A DNA stretch of 60,350 bases from NCBI GenBank assembly GCA_900547305.1, contig URGH01000003.1:1-60350 (forward strand). The letters are read 5' to 3'. The notes under the pieces were generated by a model, which worked only from the letters and a program-made list of their open reading frames with translations, was not told the origin of the DNA and made no database searches. Every line of letters begins with the position of its first letter. The stretch's first letter is position 1. Source of the DNA: an uncultured Oscillospiraceae bacterium (lineage in GTDB: Bacteria; Bacillota; Clostridia; Oscillospirales; Acutalibacteraceae). This document shows, piece by piece, positions 1 to 9,816 of the stretch. Made by a program: the position numbers and the translations under genes.

Positions 1-2
1 CC

Positions 3-2255
3 ACCAGCGACGATATTGTTGAAAACACCACATATTACGCTATTAACGCCAATGCGTCGGTAGGGGATTTGTATACGGGCAAATTCAAACAGTCCGAGGC
101 TTCGTATTGGTTCTACGATTTTTATAATCGGTCAAAGGATAAAACGGTCGCGGCGGATAACTATGCCGGCGAGGCTGTGCCGAGACTTTACTGCCATTCG
201 CTGAATGATATAGCCTATTATTTCGGTCAGAATTCAATTTCAGCCGATATTAACAAAACCGACTCTCAGTCAAACGGCATAGCTTTGGGCTTCAGGGCGG
301 ATAAAGACGGCGCGCTCACCTTTAAAACAGGTCTTCAGCTTGAAACCGAGGGCGCAAACGCAAAATTAAAGGCGAGATTCATTAAAATCAAAACCGATTC
401 TTCGGCGGAAACCGTGTGGCCCGCCAAAACCGATTGGTACGAGCAGGAGGTTAAAACCGGCGAAAGCCTGAAAGTTCCCTTTATTAACGTAGAGCTTAAC
501 AGCGGCGATAAGGTCTATTTTGAGGTATACGCCGAGGAAAGCAATAAGGATATGCTGAGGGTAAACCTTGCGTCCCCCGGTTTTACGGTCAATGATTCCG
601 AGCTGGTTGAAAACGCGAGTCAGAGAATAGGGGTTTACAATTCCGTAAACGCAAAGCCATATGCCGCTTTAAACGGGTATGACGGCGCGTATATTCCCAT
701 GACCGACCGCTGGAACCTTATGTTTACCGATAAAGACTTAAATGTGTATAACCCCGATTACTACCAAAAGACATCGACAAGGGCTGTTTTAAGGTCAACA
801 AGCCTTGAGGGCAATCCGGAATATGTTATAGGCGATAAGGATATAAGCTGGAATTACATAGTGACGAACGGGCAGAAAACAGGAAGCGAAATTTCGTTTA
901 TAAGCCCGACAGACGGCGATTTAAGGCTGAAAGCTCCGCTTAAAATCGGTAAAATCGAAATTCCCGGTGCAACTGTAAAATACCGCGTTATCAGGCGCAG
1001 TATCAGTGATTCCTCAGAAACCGTTATCTGGCCCAAGGACGGAAACGGCGACTACGAAATTTTATCGGCTGATAAGAATTTATCCGATTGCTACGATCTG
1101 CACTTTGAGGCGGAAACAGGCGATGAAATTATTCTGCAAAGCTTTTTGGACGCGTCGGACAGCGATATTTCGGCATATCTTACGTCTAAAAACACTAAAA
1201 CCGTTAAGATTTCCGCGTCGGTTGCGGCGGTAGCGTACACCACCGAATATGTTGATTCCTCAAAAATCAATTACAGCGCGAAAGAGGCTTTCGACGACCT
1301 GACATACGATTCCCTCTGGAAAGTTCAGTACGCTTACGATTCGGAAAATCCCGACTGGAAATACACAACAAGATTTTCATGGAATTACTGGCTGAGCGAG
1401 TTTAATTCCTATGTGGGCATTTCCGTTATTAACGGTCAAAAGAGCTGGATAAGCAATAACAACGGCTCTATGGACGCATTTGACAGAGCGTCAGCCGCCT
1501 ATCTGTTTACCCCGAGCTTTGACGGATACATAAATATGAGCTCGGCTCAAAAGGCTACAACGCTGTATTCAAGGGAAAAGGACGGCTATTGCGGAAGAGT
1601 AAGGATAACCGTTAACGGCAATAACGTATACCCTGAATCGGGCTGGCAGGAAATTGACGCCGATAATCCCGTGAGCTTCGGCAATGTTGAATTTGAGGTT
1701 AAAAAGGGCGATGAGGTTCGTTTTGAAATGTCGTCCGACAGGCACCTTGAAAGCGGGGAGCAGATATACATAAACTGGAACCCCTCGTTCCAGTTCAGCA
1801 AATACTCAAACTACTATTCCGATACCGGCGATATATATTCGTATTTAAGCTCCGATATGCTTTCGCTTTTCAAGAGCATGAAGCCCGGAATTATGAATCC
1901 GGATATGAGCGCCTCCAAAAAGCTCTCGGAGCAAATTGAGGCACGCAAAGCCGCCGCAGCCGCGGCAGGCCCGCCGACGGTTATTGAAGACTCGGGAACC
2001 GACGACTCACAGCAAACGATAACCCGCACCACAACCACCGTAACGACTCCGGGTGACTATAAGGAGTGGACCGAGGACGTTTATGTACCCGGTAAAAAGG
2101 TTAAAAAGACCATACGCAAGGTTGTAGGAAGCGATATACCGTGGGTTATTATAATTATTGTTTCGGCTGTGGCAGCGGCGGGAATAGTTACGGTTATTAT
2201 TTTGGAGAAAAAAGGCGTTATTCATTTATTCCGTAAAAAGAAAAAACAAGAGTAA
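3..2255 (+). CDS. Membrane-anchored modular beta-sandwich surface protein, 5' end cut by window edge
   Basis: The reading frame is open from the first bases of the window, so the N-terminus and any signal peptide lie upstream; about 750 residues are visible. At least three related modules of roughly 170-200 residues can be seen. Each has a WP or PESGW element followed by a GD-V-F/Y-FE strand motif (GDKVYFEVYAEE, GDEVRFEMSSD), typical of secreted beta-sandwich binding modules. A Thr-rich linker (TITRTTTTVTTP) leads to one C-terminal transmembrane helix (PWVIIIIVSAVAAAG) and a Lys-rich cytoplasmic tail (FRKKKKQE), so the protein is held on the outer face of the membrane. The last module resembles the N-terminal part of the dockerin protein at 26475-29156 (shared WNP-F and YPESGW motifs). 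It sits 20 bases before a solute-binding lipoprotein. A role in glycan capture is inferred from context; no catalytic motif was recognised. Confidence 0.75.
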   Translation, partial: TSDDIVENTTYYAINANASVGDLYTGKFKQSEASYWFYDFYNRSKDKTVAADNYAGEAVPRLYCHSLNDIAYYFGQNSISADINKTDSQSNGIALGFRADKDGALTFKTGLQLETEGANAKLKARFIKIKTDSSAETVWPAKTDWYEQEVKTGESLKVPFINVELNSGDKVYFEVYAEESNKDMLRVNLASPGFTVNDSELVENASQRIGVYNSVNAKPYAALNGYDGAYIPMTDRWNLMFTDKDLNVYNPDYYQKTSTRAVLRSTSLEGNPEYVIGDKDISWNYIVTNGQKTGSEISFISPTDGDLRLKAPLKIGKIEIPGATVKYRVIRRSISDSSETVIWPKDGNGDYEILSADKNLSDCYDLHFEAETGDEIILQSFLDASDSDISAYLTSKNTKTVKISASVAAVAYTTEYVDSSKINYSAKEAFDDLTYDSLWKVQYAYDSENPDWKYTTRFSWNYWLSEFNSYVGISVINGQKSWISNNNGSMDAFDRASAAYLFTPSFDGYINMSSAQKATTLYSREKDGYCGRVRITVNGNNVYPESGWQEIDADNPVSFGNVEFEVKKGDEVRFEMSSDRHLESGEQIYINWNPSFQFSKYSNYYSDTGDIYSYLSSDMLSLFKSMKPGIMNPDMSASKKLSEQIEARKAAAAAAGPPTVIEDSGTDDSQQTITRTTTTVTTPGDYKEWTEDVYVPGKKVKKTIRKVVGSDIPWVIIIIVSAVAAAGIVTVIILEKKGVIHLFRKKKKQE

Positions 2256-2275
2256 TTGAAAGGATGGCAATTATA

Positions 2276-3718
2276 ATGAAAAAAAGCAGCCTGATCAGAT
2301 GTATGGCAATTGTGTTAACGGGCGTTTCCGTATTGCTTGCGGGTTGTGGCTCTAAAGTTGTTGAATACTCCACCTGGGAAGACGGAGAAGGCACAACCTC
2401 AACAATTAAAAAGTCAAGCGGCAGCGAAGGCTCCACAATCACAACCACCACAACCGCCTCGGTAAATACCAATCTTACCGACGCCGAGGGAATTAACGAT
2501 AACGGCGGTTCAAAGAAAAAGTTCGATCTTAAAGGCGAAACCGTTGTATGGACGTATTACGGCTCGGAGCCTACACCGGCAACCGAGAATTATGAAAACA
2601 TAATGAAGCTGCGCAAGGATATTGAAAAGAAATACAACTGTAAGCTTGAATTCAGAGCGACAGCCTCTTCAATGGGATATTATTCCGCTTGGGTTGCCGC
2701 AGCGCAGTCGGGCGTTAAGTTTGCCGATATTATGCAGAACGCAACCTCCAACTGCTACCGCGCGCAGTTTAAGCAGGGCTATTACGCTCAGCTTGATAAA
2801 TATCTTGACACATCGGATACCTGCTTCAACCAGTACGGCCGCAAGGCTATGCAGTATAACGGTCACGATTATGTTGTGATTATGTCGAACAGATGGTATA
2901 CGCCTAAGACGCTTTACTTTAACCGCGCTTTATTCAATAAGTTCGGTGTGGAAACGCCCGACGTATATGTAGACAGAAACGAATGGACATTCTCAAAATT
3001 CCGCGAGGTTGCGAAAAAGCTCACTCAGAAATCCGGCGGCGTTCAGTATTACGGCTGCGCGATCGACGGCGTTACGGTAGGCAACTTTATATCGTACAAC
3101 GGCGGCAAGACGATCAGGGTAATTGACGGCAAGTACCGCTACGAGCCGGACGCAAAGGCAATAGCGGCGGTGCAGTTCTGCAGCGACCTTATTTGGAACG
3201 ACGCGGTTGCCGGACCGATACAGAATACACATGACGCACTCACATCGGGCACCGTTGCAATGGCGCTTGACGACAGCTTTAGAGCGCAGTCAACAATGGA
3301 CGCCATAGGCGCAGACAATCTCGGCGCAACATGGGGCCCCCGCGGCGATAACGTTGCCGAGCATATCGTATCCGTAAGCGAAACAACATGCTTCGGTATT
3401 CCTGCCACTACCGATGAAAGCAAGCGCGAGGCTTATGCACAGATACTGCGCGACTATAACTATCCTTATAAATGGCGCCAGACCCTCAAAGCACAGTGCG
3501 AAAGCTGCGCGGGCGATGAAAAATCGGTAAAAACGCTTATGGAAATCACCAAAAAGGGCAACCAGACGCTGGAACTCAAGCCTCTCTACACATATATTTC
3601 CAGAACCATAAACTGGGGCGATTACGGTATAAATTCACAGACGTCTCCACAGGCATATTTCGATTCGGTTAAGGCAACGGCTCAGGCGGAGCTTGATACT
3701 TTCTGGGAGCAGAAATAA
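2276..3718 (+). CDS. Extracellular solute-binding lipoprotein (family 1, carbohydrate type)
   Basis: This is a 480-residue ABC importer binding protein. The N-terminus MKKSSLIRCMAIV leads to a lipobox ending LLAGCGS, so it should be lipid-anchored outside the cell. A Ser/Thr-rich linker (about residues 30-85) precedes the mature fold, which opens with ETVVWTYYGSE, a typical first strand of family 1 sugar-binding proteins. An earlier ATG at 2264 overlaps the AAAGG ribosome-binding site, so 2276 is the better start. A strong hairpin lies just downstream at 3733-3766 and may let this gene be expressed more than the genes after it. Two permease pairs (6592-8355 and 12969-14860) are possible partners. 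The substrate cannot be read from sequence. Confidence 0.88.
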   Translation: MKKSSLIRCMAIVLTGVSVLLAGCGSKVVEYSTWEDGEGTTSTIKKSSGSEGSTITTTTTASVNTNLTDAEGINDNGGSKKKFDLKGETVVWTYYGSEPTPATENYENIMKLRKDIEKKYNCKLEFRATASSMGYYSAWVAAAQSGVKFADIMQNATSNCYRAQFKQGYYAQLDKYLDTSDTCFNQYGRKAMQYNGHDYVVIMSNRWYTPKTLYFNRALFNKFGVETPDVYVDRNEWTFSKFREVAKKLTQKSGGVQYYGCAIDGVTVGNFISYNGGKTIRVIDGKYRYEPDAKAIAAVQFCSDLIWNDAVAGPIQNTHDALTSGTVAMALDDSFRAQSTMDAIGADNLGATWGPRGDNVAEHIVSVSETTCFGIPATTDESKREAYAQILRDYNYPYKWRQTLKAQCESCAGDEKSVKTLMEITKKGNQTLELKPLYTYISRTINWGDYGINSQTSPQAYFDSVKATAQAELDTFWEQK

Positions 3719-3732
3719 TCTGTCTCAGGGGC

Positions 3733-3766
3733 ATATGAATAAGCCGTTTTTACGGCTTATTCATAT
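3733..3766 (+). terminator. 15-bp perfect hairpin between two binding-protein genes
   Basis: A 15-bp perfect inverted repeat (ATATGAATAAGCCGT and its complement) closes on a TTTT loop, 15 bases after the stop of the upstream lipoprotein gene. It is followed by TAAATGA rather than a run of T. It is therefore a weak intrinsic terminator at most, and could equally be a 3'-end stabiliser that raises binding-protein mRNA over the downstream genes. Confidence 0.6.
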
Positions 3767-3789
3767 TAAATGATTACGGGTGGTAATAA

Positions 3790-6573
3790 ATGAATTGTAA
3801 ATTTAAAAAAACCGCAGCCGTGTTTTTAAGTTTTTTTGCGGCAATAGGTTGCGTTACTGCGGCCGCTCCCGTTTGCTTAGCAAACGACGCTTTGGGAACG
3901 GTTGAAACCGCGACGCCGAGTATTGCTGCCCGTTTAGACGGTAGCTTGGATATTTTCAGCGAGTATTTGAAAAAATATCCCGACGCAGACTATCCCGACA
4001 GTACCGTAACGACCGATATGGCGGAGACCGTTCTTTCTCCGTCTCAAAAAGTCGAACTGCCCGTTACGGTAGGCAAGCCCGGATTCTATGCGCTGAAAAT
4101 TGAATACGCAATACCTGCCGAAACCTCGCAAACACCCGCGATTTCTGTTTCGATAAACGGCGAAACGCCCTATTACGAGGCATATAACGTTTCGCTCCAG
4201 CAGACCTATGTTGACGAGTATACCGATTTATCGGACGACGAAAAGCGCACGGTAGATTATATTCCGTCGCAAAAGGCGGTTGTACGCTATACAGACGATT
4301 ATCTTTACGATACATCGGGTTATTACGGTAAAATTCTTTATTTTTACCTTGATACCGATACAAAGACATTGGAATTGACGTCCTTAATAGGCAAAATCGC
4401 GCTTAAATCGGTAAAATTCTGCCCATACAAGGCGGCGGAGGAATATAAAAACGCCGATATGAAAAACGCCCCCGATTATAAGGGCGAGGCGATATATTTC
4501 GAGGCGGAGAATATGCTTTACAAGTCCTCCGCAAGCATTTATCCGATAAACGATTCGTCGTCTCCCGGCGTCAGCCCGACAAGTGAATTTAAAAAATATT
4601 CAAACTCGGTGGGCGGCTCTTACTGGGAAAATTTGGGAGAATATGTGGAATGGAGCTTTGAAGTACCGGAGGACGCTTACTACAGCCTGACGTTCAAATA
4701 CAGGCAGAGCGACGTTGTGGGCATGAGCAGCTCAAGGCGCATACTTATAGACGGCGCGGTTCCGTACCGCGAACTGGAAACATACGCCTTTAATTATACT
4801 CCCACATATTTAAACGAAACCCTTTCGGCTGACGGCAAACCGATAAAAATATATCTTACAAAGGGAAAGCACACCCTTAAAATGCAGATAGTTCTGAGCG
4901 AGCTGTCCGAGATATTATCCTATCTTAACCTTACCATAAACGCTTTGTCCGACGATTACCGCAAGGTTATTATGATAACGGGCAGTACCGTTGACCCGCT
5001 GCGCGATTACAACCTTGAAAAATCGATACCCGAGGTTTTGACCTCTTTCAGGGAAAAGGGCGAATACCTGTCGGAAATGGCAAATCGGTTGGAAAAGGCA
5101 ATGGGCGGAAACTCAAACGGCACAAAAACCATAAGAACCATTGCCGGGCAGCTTATAAGCTGCAGTGAAGACGGCTATTATATAACCAAAAATATAAGCA
5201 GTATAAAGTCAAATATTTCCTCTGTAAACGCATGGCTTGTAGACGCGAGATCACAGCCGTTAAAGCTTGATTATTTCGTTTTATCCGCTCCGGGCGGTAA
5301 GGTGAAAAGCCCCGAGCCGTCGTTTATCAGAACGGTCGGGTACCATATAAAATCCTTTCTCTTTACCTTTTCTTCCGAGTACGATCAGAATGCCGTGGCA
5401 AAAAGCTCAAATGCAAACGAAATTACGGTATGGACTGCCGGAAACTCCACAAGCTACAGTATTTTAAAGCAGCTTATAGAAAAGGATTTTGAGAAAAAGA
5501 GCGGAATTAAAGTTAATTTGCGGTTATCCCCCGGCGACTTTAACCTTGCGGTTTTGTCGGGCAGAGGACCCGATGTATCGTCGGGCGAGCCCATGACGCT
5601 GGCTTTCCGCAACCGCCTTGTCAATCTTGCGGAATTTAAGGATATTGACGAGGTGCTATCCCGTTTCAGGGAGTCGGCAATTCTTCCGCTCGGCTACAAG
5701 GGAAAGATATACGCTCTTCCGACTACACAAAACATTAACCTTACATATTACCGCACGGATATTTTCGAGGATTTGGGGCTTGAAGTGCCCAAAACATGGG
5801 ATGATGTAACTTATGTTATGTCGACCCTGCAAAAGAATAACCTTGAAATGGGTGTAAACGGATATTTTAATGATATTCTGTATCAGCACGGCGGTTCATA
5901 CTATAACGAGGAACTTACGGCATGCGCACTGGATTCTGCCGAGGCAATAGAAGCGTTCACACAGTATACCTCGTATTTTACCGAGTACAGCGCGCCGCTT
6001 ACATACAATCAGTTAAACCGTTTCAGAACGGGCGAAATGCCCATTGTTTTCGCACCCTTTAATTTCAGCACCACGCTTTTGAACCTCGCAACCGAAATAT
6101 CGGGCAGATGGGCTGTTGCCGAAATTCCCTGTACGAAAAAAGAAGACGGAACATACGATCACAGCACCTGCTCGGCAAGCGAGGGCTGGTTTATTCTCAA
6201 TAAAGAAAAAAAGAACGCCTGCTGGGAGTTTATAAAATGGATAACAAGCACGGATGTGATTGTTGAAAACACCAAGCTCAATGTGGCGGCTATGGATGAA
6301 ACGGTCCGTACATGCCCCGCCAATGTTGAGGCGTTTTATAAGGTGGGCTGGCCCGAAGAAATGCTGAAGCTTGCAAGGATACATGAGGACGGCCGCCTGA
6401 TTACCGTTCCTGCGGTGCCGGGTTCTTATATGGTTACCCGTAACTATAACTTTGCGTTCAGCAATGTTGTTTATAATTCCGCCGTTCCGGCAGACGCGCT
6501 TAAATTACAGATAAAATCAATCAACTTTGAAATTGAGAGAAAGTGCCGTGAATTCGGGTTGGAAAGCGAATAA
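3790..6573 (+). CDS. Secreted protein with carbohydrate-binding-like module fused to a family 1 solute-binding domain
   Basis: At 927 residues this is about twice the size of a normal binding protein. A hydrophobic N-terminus (TAAVFLSFFAAIGCVTAAAPV) is a signal peptide; the AIGC segment could be a weak lipobox, or cleavage may follow CLA. Residues about 50-220 form one beta-rich region. Residues about 236-390 start with YFEAENM and include GEYVEWSFEVPEDAYY, as in CBM6/CBM35-type modules. From about residue 541 (ITVWTAGNSTSY) to the end the sequence reads as a family 1 solute-binding fold (GRGPDV, LPTTQNINLTYYRTD, WDDVTYVM, GWFILNK). It lies 18 bases before the first permease and is the likely binding component for that pair. 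Fusion of a glycan-binding module to a transport binding protein is unusual. Confidence 0.82.
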   Translation: MNCKFKKTAAVFLSFFAAIGCVTAAAPVCLANDALGTVETATPSIAARLDGSLDIFSEYLKKYPDADYPDSTVTTDMAETVLSPSQKVELPVTVGKPGFYALKIEYAIPAETSQTPAISVSINGETPYYEAYNVSLQQTYVDEYTDLSDDEKRTVDYIPSQKAVVRYTDDYLYDTSGYYGKILYFYLDTDTKTLELTSLIGKIALKSVKFCPYKAAEEYKNADMKNAPDYKGEAIYFEAENMLYKSSASIYPINDSSSPGVSPTSEFKKYSNSVGGSYWENLGEYVEWSFEVPEDAYYSLTFKYRQSDVVGMSSSRRILIDGAVPYRELETYAFNYTPTYLNETLSADGKPIKIYLTKGKHTLKMQIVLSELSEILSYLNLTINALSDDYRKVIMITGSTVDPLRDYNLEKSIPEVLTSFREKGEYLSEMANRLEKAMGGNSNGTKTIRTIAGQLISCSEDGYYITKNISSIKSNISSVNAWLVDARSQPLKLDYFVLSAPGGKVKSPEPSFIRTVGYHIKSFLFTFSSEYDQNAVAKSSNANEITVWTAGNSTSYSILKQLIEKDFEKKSGIKVNLRLSPGDFNLAVLSGRGPDVSSGEPMTLAFRNRLVNLAEFKDIDEVLSRFRESAILPLGYKGKIYALPTTQNINLTYYRTDIFEDLGLEVPKTWDDVTYVMSTLQKNNLEMGVNGYFNDILYQHGGSYYNEELTACALDSAEAIEAFTQYTSYFTEYSAPLTYNQLNRFRTGEMPIVFAPFNFSTTLLNLATEISGRWAVAEIPCTKKEDGTYDHSTCSASEGWFILNKEKKNACWEFIKWITSTDVIVENTKLNVAAMDETVRTCPANVEAFYKVGWPEEMLKLARIHEDGRLITVPAVPGSYMVTRNYNFAFSNVVYNSAVPADALKLQIKSINFEIERKCREFGLESE

Positions 6574-6591
6574 AGAAGGAGTGAAACGGAA

Positions 6592-7482
6592 TTGAAGGAA
6601 AATAAATTTATATCGGGTTGGAAAAGACACAGGGTTTCCATTCTGTTTGCGGCTCCGTTCTTAATACTGTTCTTTGTTTTCATGGTGGTTCCCATAACCG
6701 TCGCGCTTTTTCTGAGCTTTACGCAATATGATATGTATCAGTCGCCCAAATGGGTCGGGCTTGATAACTATCTTATGCTGTTTCTGCATGACGCGATTTT
6801 CCTCAAGGCATTGAAAAACTCATTGGTGTTCGGAATAATTTACGCTCCCGCCTCAATGATCATATGCCTTATGGGAGCATGGTTTATAAGCGATTTTTCA
6901 CCTAAAACCAGGGCGCTGCTTACCTTTATTTTCTATGCGCCGTCGCTCACGGGCGGGTTAGCGGCAATCTGGGCGTTGATTTTCAGCGGCGACTCATACG
7001 GCTTTTTAAACAGTGTTTTAATGCAGCTTAACATTGTATCCTCGCCGCAGCAGTGGCTTACCAATCCGGCTTATATGTGGCCGATATGGATATTCGTATC
7101 CCTTTGGGGATGTATGGGCACAGGCTTTTTGTCATTCGTAGCCGCATTCAGAGGCAGGGATGTATCTCTTTATGAGGCGGGCGCTATGGACGGCATTAAA
7201 AACCGTATTCAGGAGCTTTGGTATATCACGCTGCCTATAATGAAGCCGCAGCTTATGTTTACCGCCCTTACGTCAATATCGGGCGGGTTTACGGCAAGCA
7301 GCGCCATGTTCGGAAATCCGAGTACGAATTACACGGTTCATACCCTTATAATGCACATGGAAGACTATAAGAATGTAAGACTTGAGCTGGGCGTGGCGTC
7401 CTGCTTCACGGTTATACTGTTTATATTGATGTTTGGTTCAAACACGATTTTTAAGAAGTTTTTGAATAAGGTGGGACAGTAA
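6592..7482 (+). CDS. Carbohydrate ABC transporter permease, MalF/LplB/UgpA type
   Basis: This 296-residue inner-membrane permease has six predicted hydrophobic helices (for example SILFAAPFLILFFVFMVVPI). The ATPase-coupling EAA loop is EAGAMDGIKNRIQELWYITL followed by PIMKP, in the normal place between helices 4 and 5. It starts at a TTG with an AGAAGGAG ribosome-binding site ten bases upstream. The second permease follows after six bases, forming the usual heterodimer pair. No ATPase gene is present in the window, so energy should come from a shared MsmX/UgpC-type ATPase encoded elsewhere. Confidence 0.92.
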   Translation: MKENKFISGWKRHRVSILFAAPFLILFFVFMVVPITVALFLSFTQYDMYQSPKWVGLDNYLMLFLHDAIFLKALKNSLVFGIIYAPASMIICLMGAWFISDFSPKTRALLTFIFYAPSLTGGLAAIWALIFSGDSYGFLNSVLMQLNIVSSPQQWLTNPAYMWPIWIFVSLWGCMGTGFLSFVAAFRGRDVSLYEAGAMDGIKNRIQELWYITLPIMKPQLMFTALTSISGGFTASSAMFGNPSTNYTVHTLIMHMEDYKNVRLELGVASCFTVILFILMFGSNTIFKKFLNKVGQ

Positions 7483-7488
7483 CAAAGC

Positions 7489-8355
7489 ATGAAGAACAAG
7501 CGAAGGTTTAAGGACGGACATGTAACCAGAAGCGCCGCCAATAAGGGAGTCACATATTTTTTTGTTGCGGTGTTCTGCGCTTTGATGCTTTTGCCCGGTG
7601 TTTATGTAATAGGAAATTCCTTAAAACCGGTTGACGAGTTATTTAAGTTTCCGCCTACAATTTTTCCGCAGAATCCTACATTGCAGAATTTCAGATTAAT
7701 GCTCGGATTGCTGAGCGAAACAAACATGTCCTTTTTCAGGTATTTTTTCAATACTCTGTTTATTACGGCAACCGTTGCGACGGCGCAAATCATCATGGCG
7801 TCTATGACGGCGTACTCACTTGCGAAAATACCTTTCCCGGGGAGCAACGTTATATTTCAGGTGATTGTTTATTCCATGATGATAAACACATCGGTAGCCT
7901 CGGTTCCGACCTTTATAATATTTTCCAAAATAGGCATAATCGATACCTACTGGGGTATGATCGTTCCGGGTCTTGTATCCACAATGGGCTTTTACCTTAT
8001 GAAACAGTTTATGCAGACCAATATACCGAACGAGCTGCTGGAGGCTGCAAGAATTGACGGAGCGGGAGAGCTACTGATATTTTTCAGAATAGTAATGCCT
8101 CTTTTAAAACCGGCATGGTATACGCTTGTAATACTTTCTATACAGAATTTATGGGGAAAAACTTCGGCAAACGCATACCGCGAGGTGTTTAAAACTCTTC
8201 CCGAGGCACTTGCGCAGATTTCAACGGGAGGACTTGAAAGAACGGGTGTGGCGGGCGCCTGCTCGGTTGTAATGATGGCGGTTCCGCTTATATGCTTTAT
8301 TGTAATGCAATCGAAAATGATAGATACAATGAGCTCTGCCGGTCTGAAAGGATAG
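7489..8355 (+). CDS. Carbohydrate ABC transporter permease, MalG/AraQ type
   Basis: This 288-residue permease is the partner of the preceding gene. The first helix FVAVFCALMLLPGVYVIGNS precedes a periplasmic-equivalent loop, and helices follow in the region SFFRYFFNTLFITA. The EAA loop reads EAARIDGAGELLIFFRIVMP-LLKP. The last residues MIDTMSSAGLKG match the characteristic C-terminus of this family (ends in GLKG). It is translationally close to the upstream gene and lies four bases before the NHL-repeat gene. Confidence 0.92.
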   Translation: MKNKRRFKDGHVTRSAANKGVTYFFVAVFCALMLLPGVYVIGNSLKPVDELFKFPPTIFPQNPTLQNFRLMLGLLSETNMSFFRYFFNTLFITATVATAQIIMASMTAYSLAKIPFPGSNVIFQVIVYSMMINTSVASVPTFIIFSKIGIIDTYWGMIVPGLVSTMGFYLMKQFMQTNIPNELLEAARIDGAGELLIFFRIVMPLLKPAWYTLVILSIQNLWGKTSANAYREVFKTLPEALAQISTGGLERTGVAGACSVVMMAVPLICFIVMQSKMIDTMSSAGLKG

Positions 8356-8359
8356 TCCG

Positions 8360-9802
8360 ATGAAAAAGATAATATTATTTTTGCTTATTTTCATTATAGC
8401 GGCAGGCTCATCGGTTTCGGTTTACGCTGCCGGCGGCACGGTTCCGTATGTGAACTATACATATTCTGAGGCGGACGGTTCGGTTGTAACGGGGTCGCAG
8501 GCATATATTCCCGGAACGGTTGTTTACGGAAACACACTTGGAATAGGCGAGTTTTCGTATCCTACGGATATTGACGCAGACGCGCAGGGCGACATATATC
8601 TTTTGGACGCGGGCAACAGCAGAATAGTTGTTATTGATAAGGACTTGAATTATAAAACCCAGTTCAAATGTGAAGTTGACGGCAAGGCGGTGGATTTATC
8701 CGCCGCTCAGGGACTTACGGTTATCGATGAGTCCGTTTACATATGCGATACGGATAAAAGCCGCATTTTAATATACAGCAAAAGCGACGCGGCGCTGAAA
8801 CAGATTGTAAACGCCCCGAAATCCTATGCGCTTGACGACGACTTTATTTTCAAGCCCGTGCGTATTTCGGTTGATGCCAAGGGCGATATGTATATAGTAA
8901 GCAGCGGTACCTATGAGGGCGTAATAAACCTGAAGCCGAACGGGGATTTCGTTACTTTCTTTGCGGCAAACAAGGTTACATCCGACGCATGGGATCTGTT
9001 TTGGCGCAACTTTTCCACCAAAAAGCAGAGAAAAACAATGACTCAGTTAATACCGCAGGATTTTGCGAGCATTGATATTGACAGACAGGGTTTTATGCTT
9101 ATTTCCACCTATACGCCCGTTAATAATTCTATGGTAAAAAGGGTCAATTCGGGCGGTTCAAACGTTATCCGTTCGCTTTCGTCGGTAAATATAGTGGGCG
9201 ACGGCGCCAAAAACAGCAGCTTTTCGGATATTTCATCGGGTCCCGATAAAATATTCGCCTGCCTCGATAAAAAAACGGGCAGAATATTCTGCTATAACCA
9301 CGACGGATATCTGCTCTACACTTTCGGTGCTATTGCGGCGCAGAACGGCGGATTTAAAAACCCCGTTTCCCTTACATATCTTGACGATTACAGAATAGCC
9401 GTGCTGGATACGGACAGAGCTTCCTTTACGGTCTTCAATACCACGGAATATGCCGATATTATACATAAAGCCACAAAATTCGGAAACGAGCTGAATTATG
9501 ATGAGGCAAGCGAAAACTGGAAAAAGGTTTTGGAAATGAATTCAAACTTTTCCCTTGCCCTTAAAATGATAGGTAACCGTTATTATGAGGCGGGCGATTA
9601 CGAAACCGCAAAGCAGTATTTTAAACAGTGCGATTCAAAGGAGCTATACTCAAACGCAAGACGTGAAATAAGAAGCAACTGGATCTACAAAAACGCATGG
9701 ATAGTAATGCTTGTAATACTGTTGATCGCGGTAGTGTCGGTCGGACTTAAAATACACGATTATTCAAAAGAAAAGAAATCAAAGCAAACATTTAAGAATT
9801 AA
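8360..9802 (+). CDS. Secreted/membrane-tethered NHL-repeat protein with C-terminal TPR and TM helix
   Basis: The protein has 480 residues. A signal peptide (IILFLLIFIIAAGSSVSVYAA) is followed by beta-propeller-like NHL repeats, the clearest at residues 72-95 (YPTDIDADAQGDIYLLDAGN, then SRIVVIDKD). Residues about 365-430 form TPR-like helices (YDEASENWKKVLEMN, YYEAGDYETAKQYFKQ). A single transmembrane helix (AWIVMLVILLIAVVSVGL) near the C-terminus leaves a short Lys-rich tail inside. NHL proteins next to Yip1 and DUF5696 genes recur in carbohydrate loci of Firmicutes, from general knowledge of this gene order. Its function is unknown; a sensing or scaffold role for the transporter is inference. 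Confidence 0.75.
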   Translation: MKKIILFLLIFIIAAGSSVSVYAAGGTVPYVNYTYSEADGSVVTGSQAYIPGTVVYGNTLGIGEFSYPTDIDADAQGDIYLLDAGNSRIVVIDKDLNYKTQFKCEVDGKAVDLSAAQGLTVIDESVYICDTDKSRILIYSKSDAALKQIVNAPKSYALDDDFIFKPVRISVDAKGDMYIVSSGTYEGVINLKPNGDFVTFFAANKVTSDAWDLFWRNFSTKKQRKTMTQLIPQDFASIDIDRQGFMLISTYTPVNNSMVKRVNSGGSNVIRSLSSVNIVGDGAKNSSFSDISSGPDKIFACLDKKTGRIFCYNHDGYLLYTFGAIAAQNGGFKNPVSLTYLDDYRIAVLDTDRASFTVFNTTEYADIIHKATKFGNELNYDEASENWKKVLEMNSNFSLALKMIGNRYYEAGDYETAKQYFKQCDSKELYSNARREIRSNWIYKNAWIVMLVILLIAVVSVGLKIHDYSKEKKSKQTFKN

Positions 9803-9816
9803 CGAGGGATGGTTGA

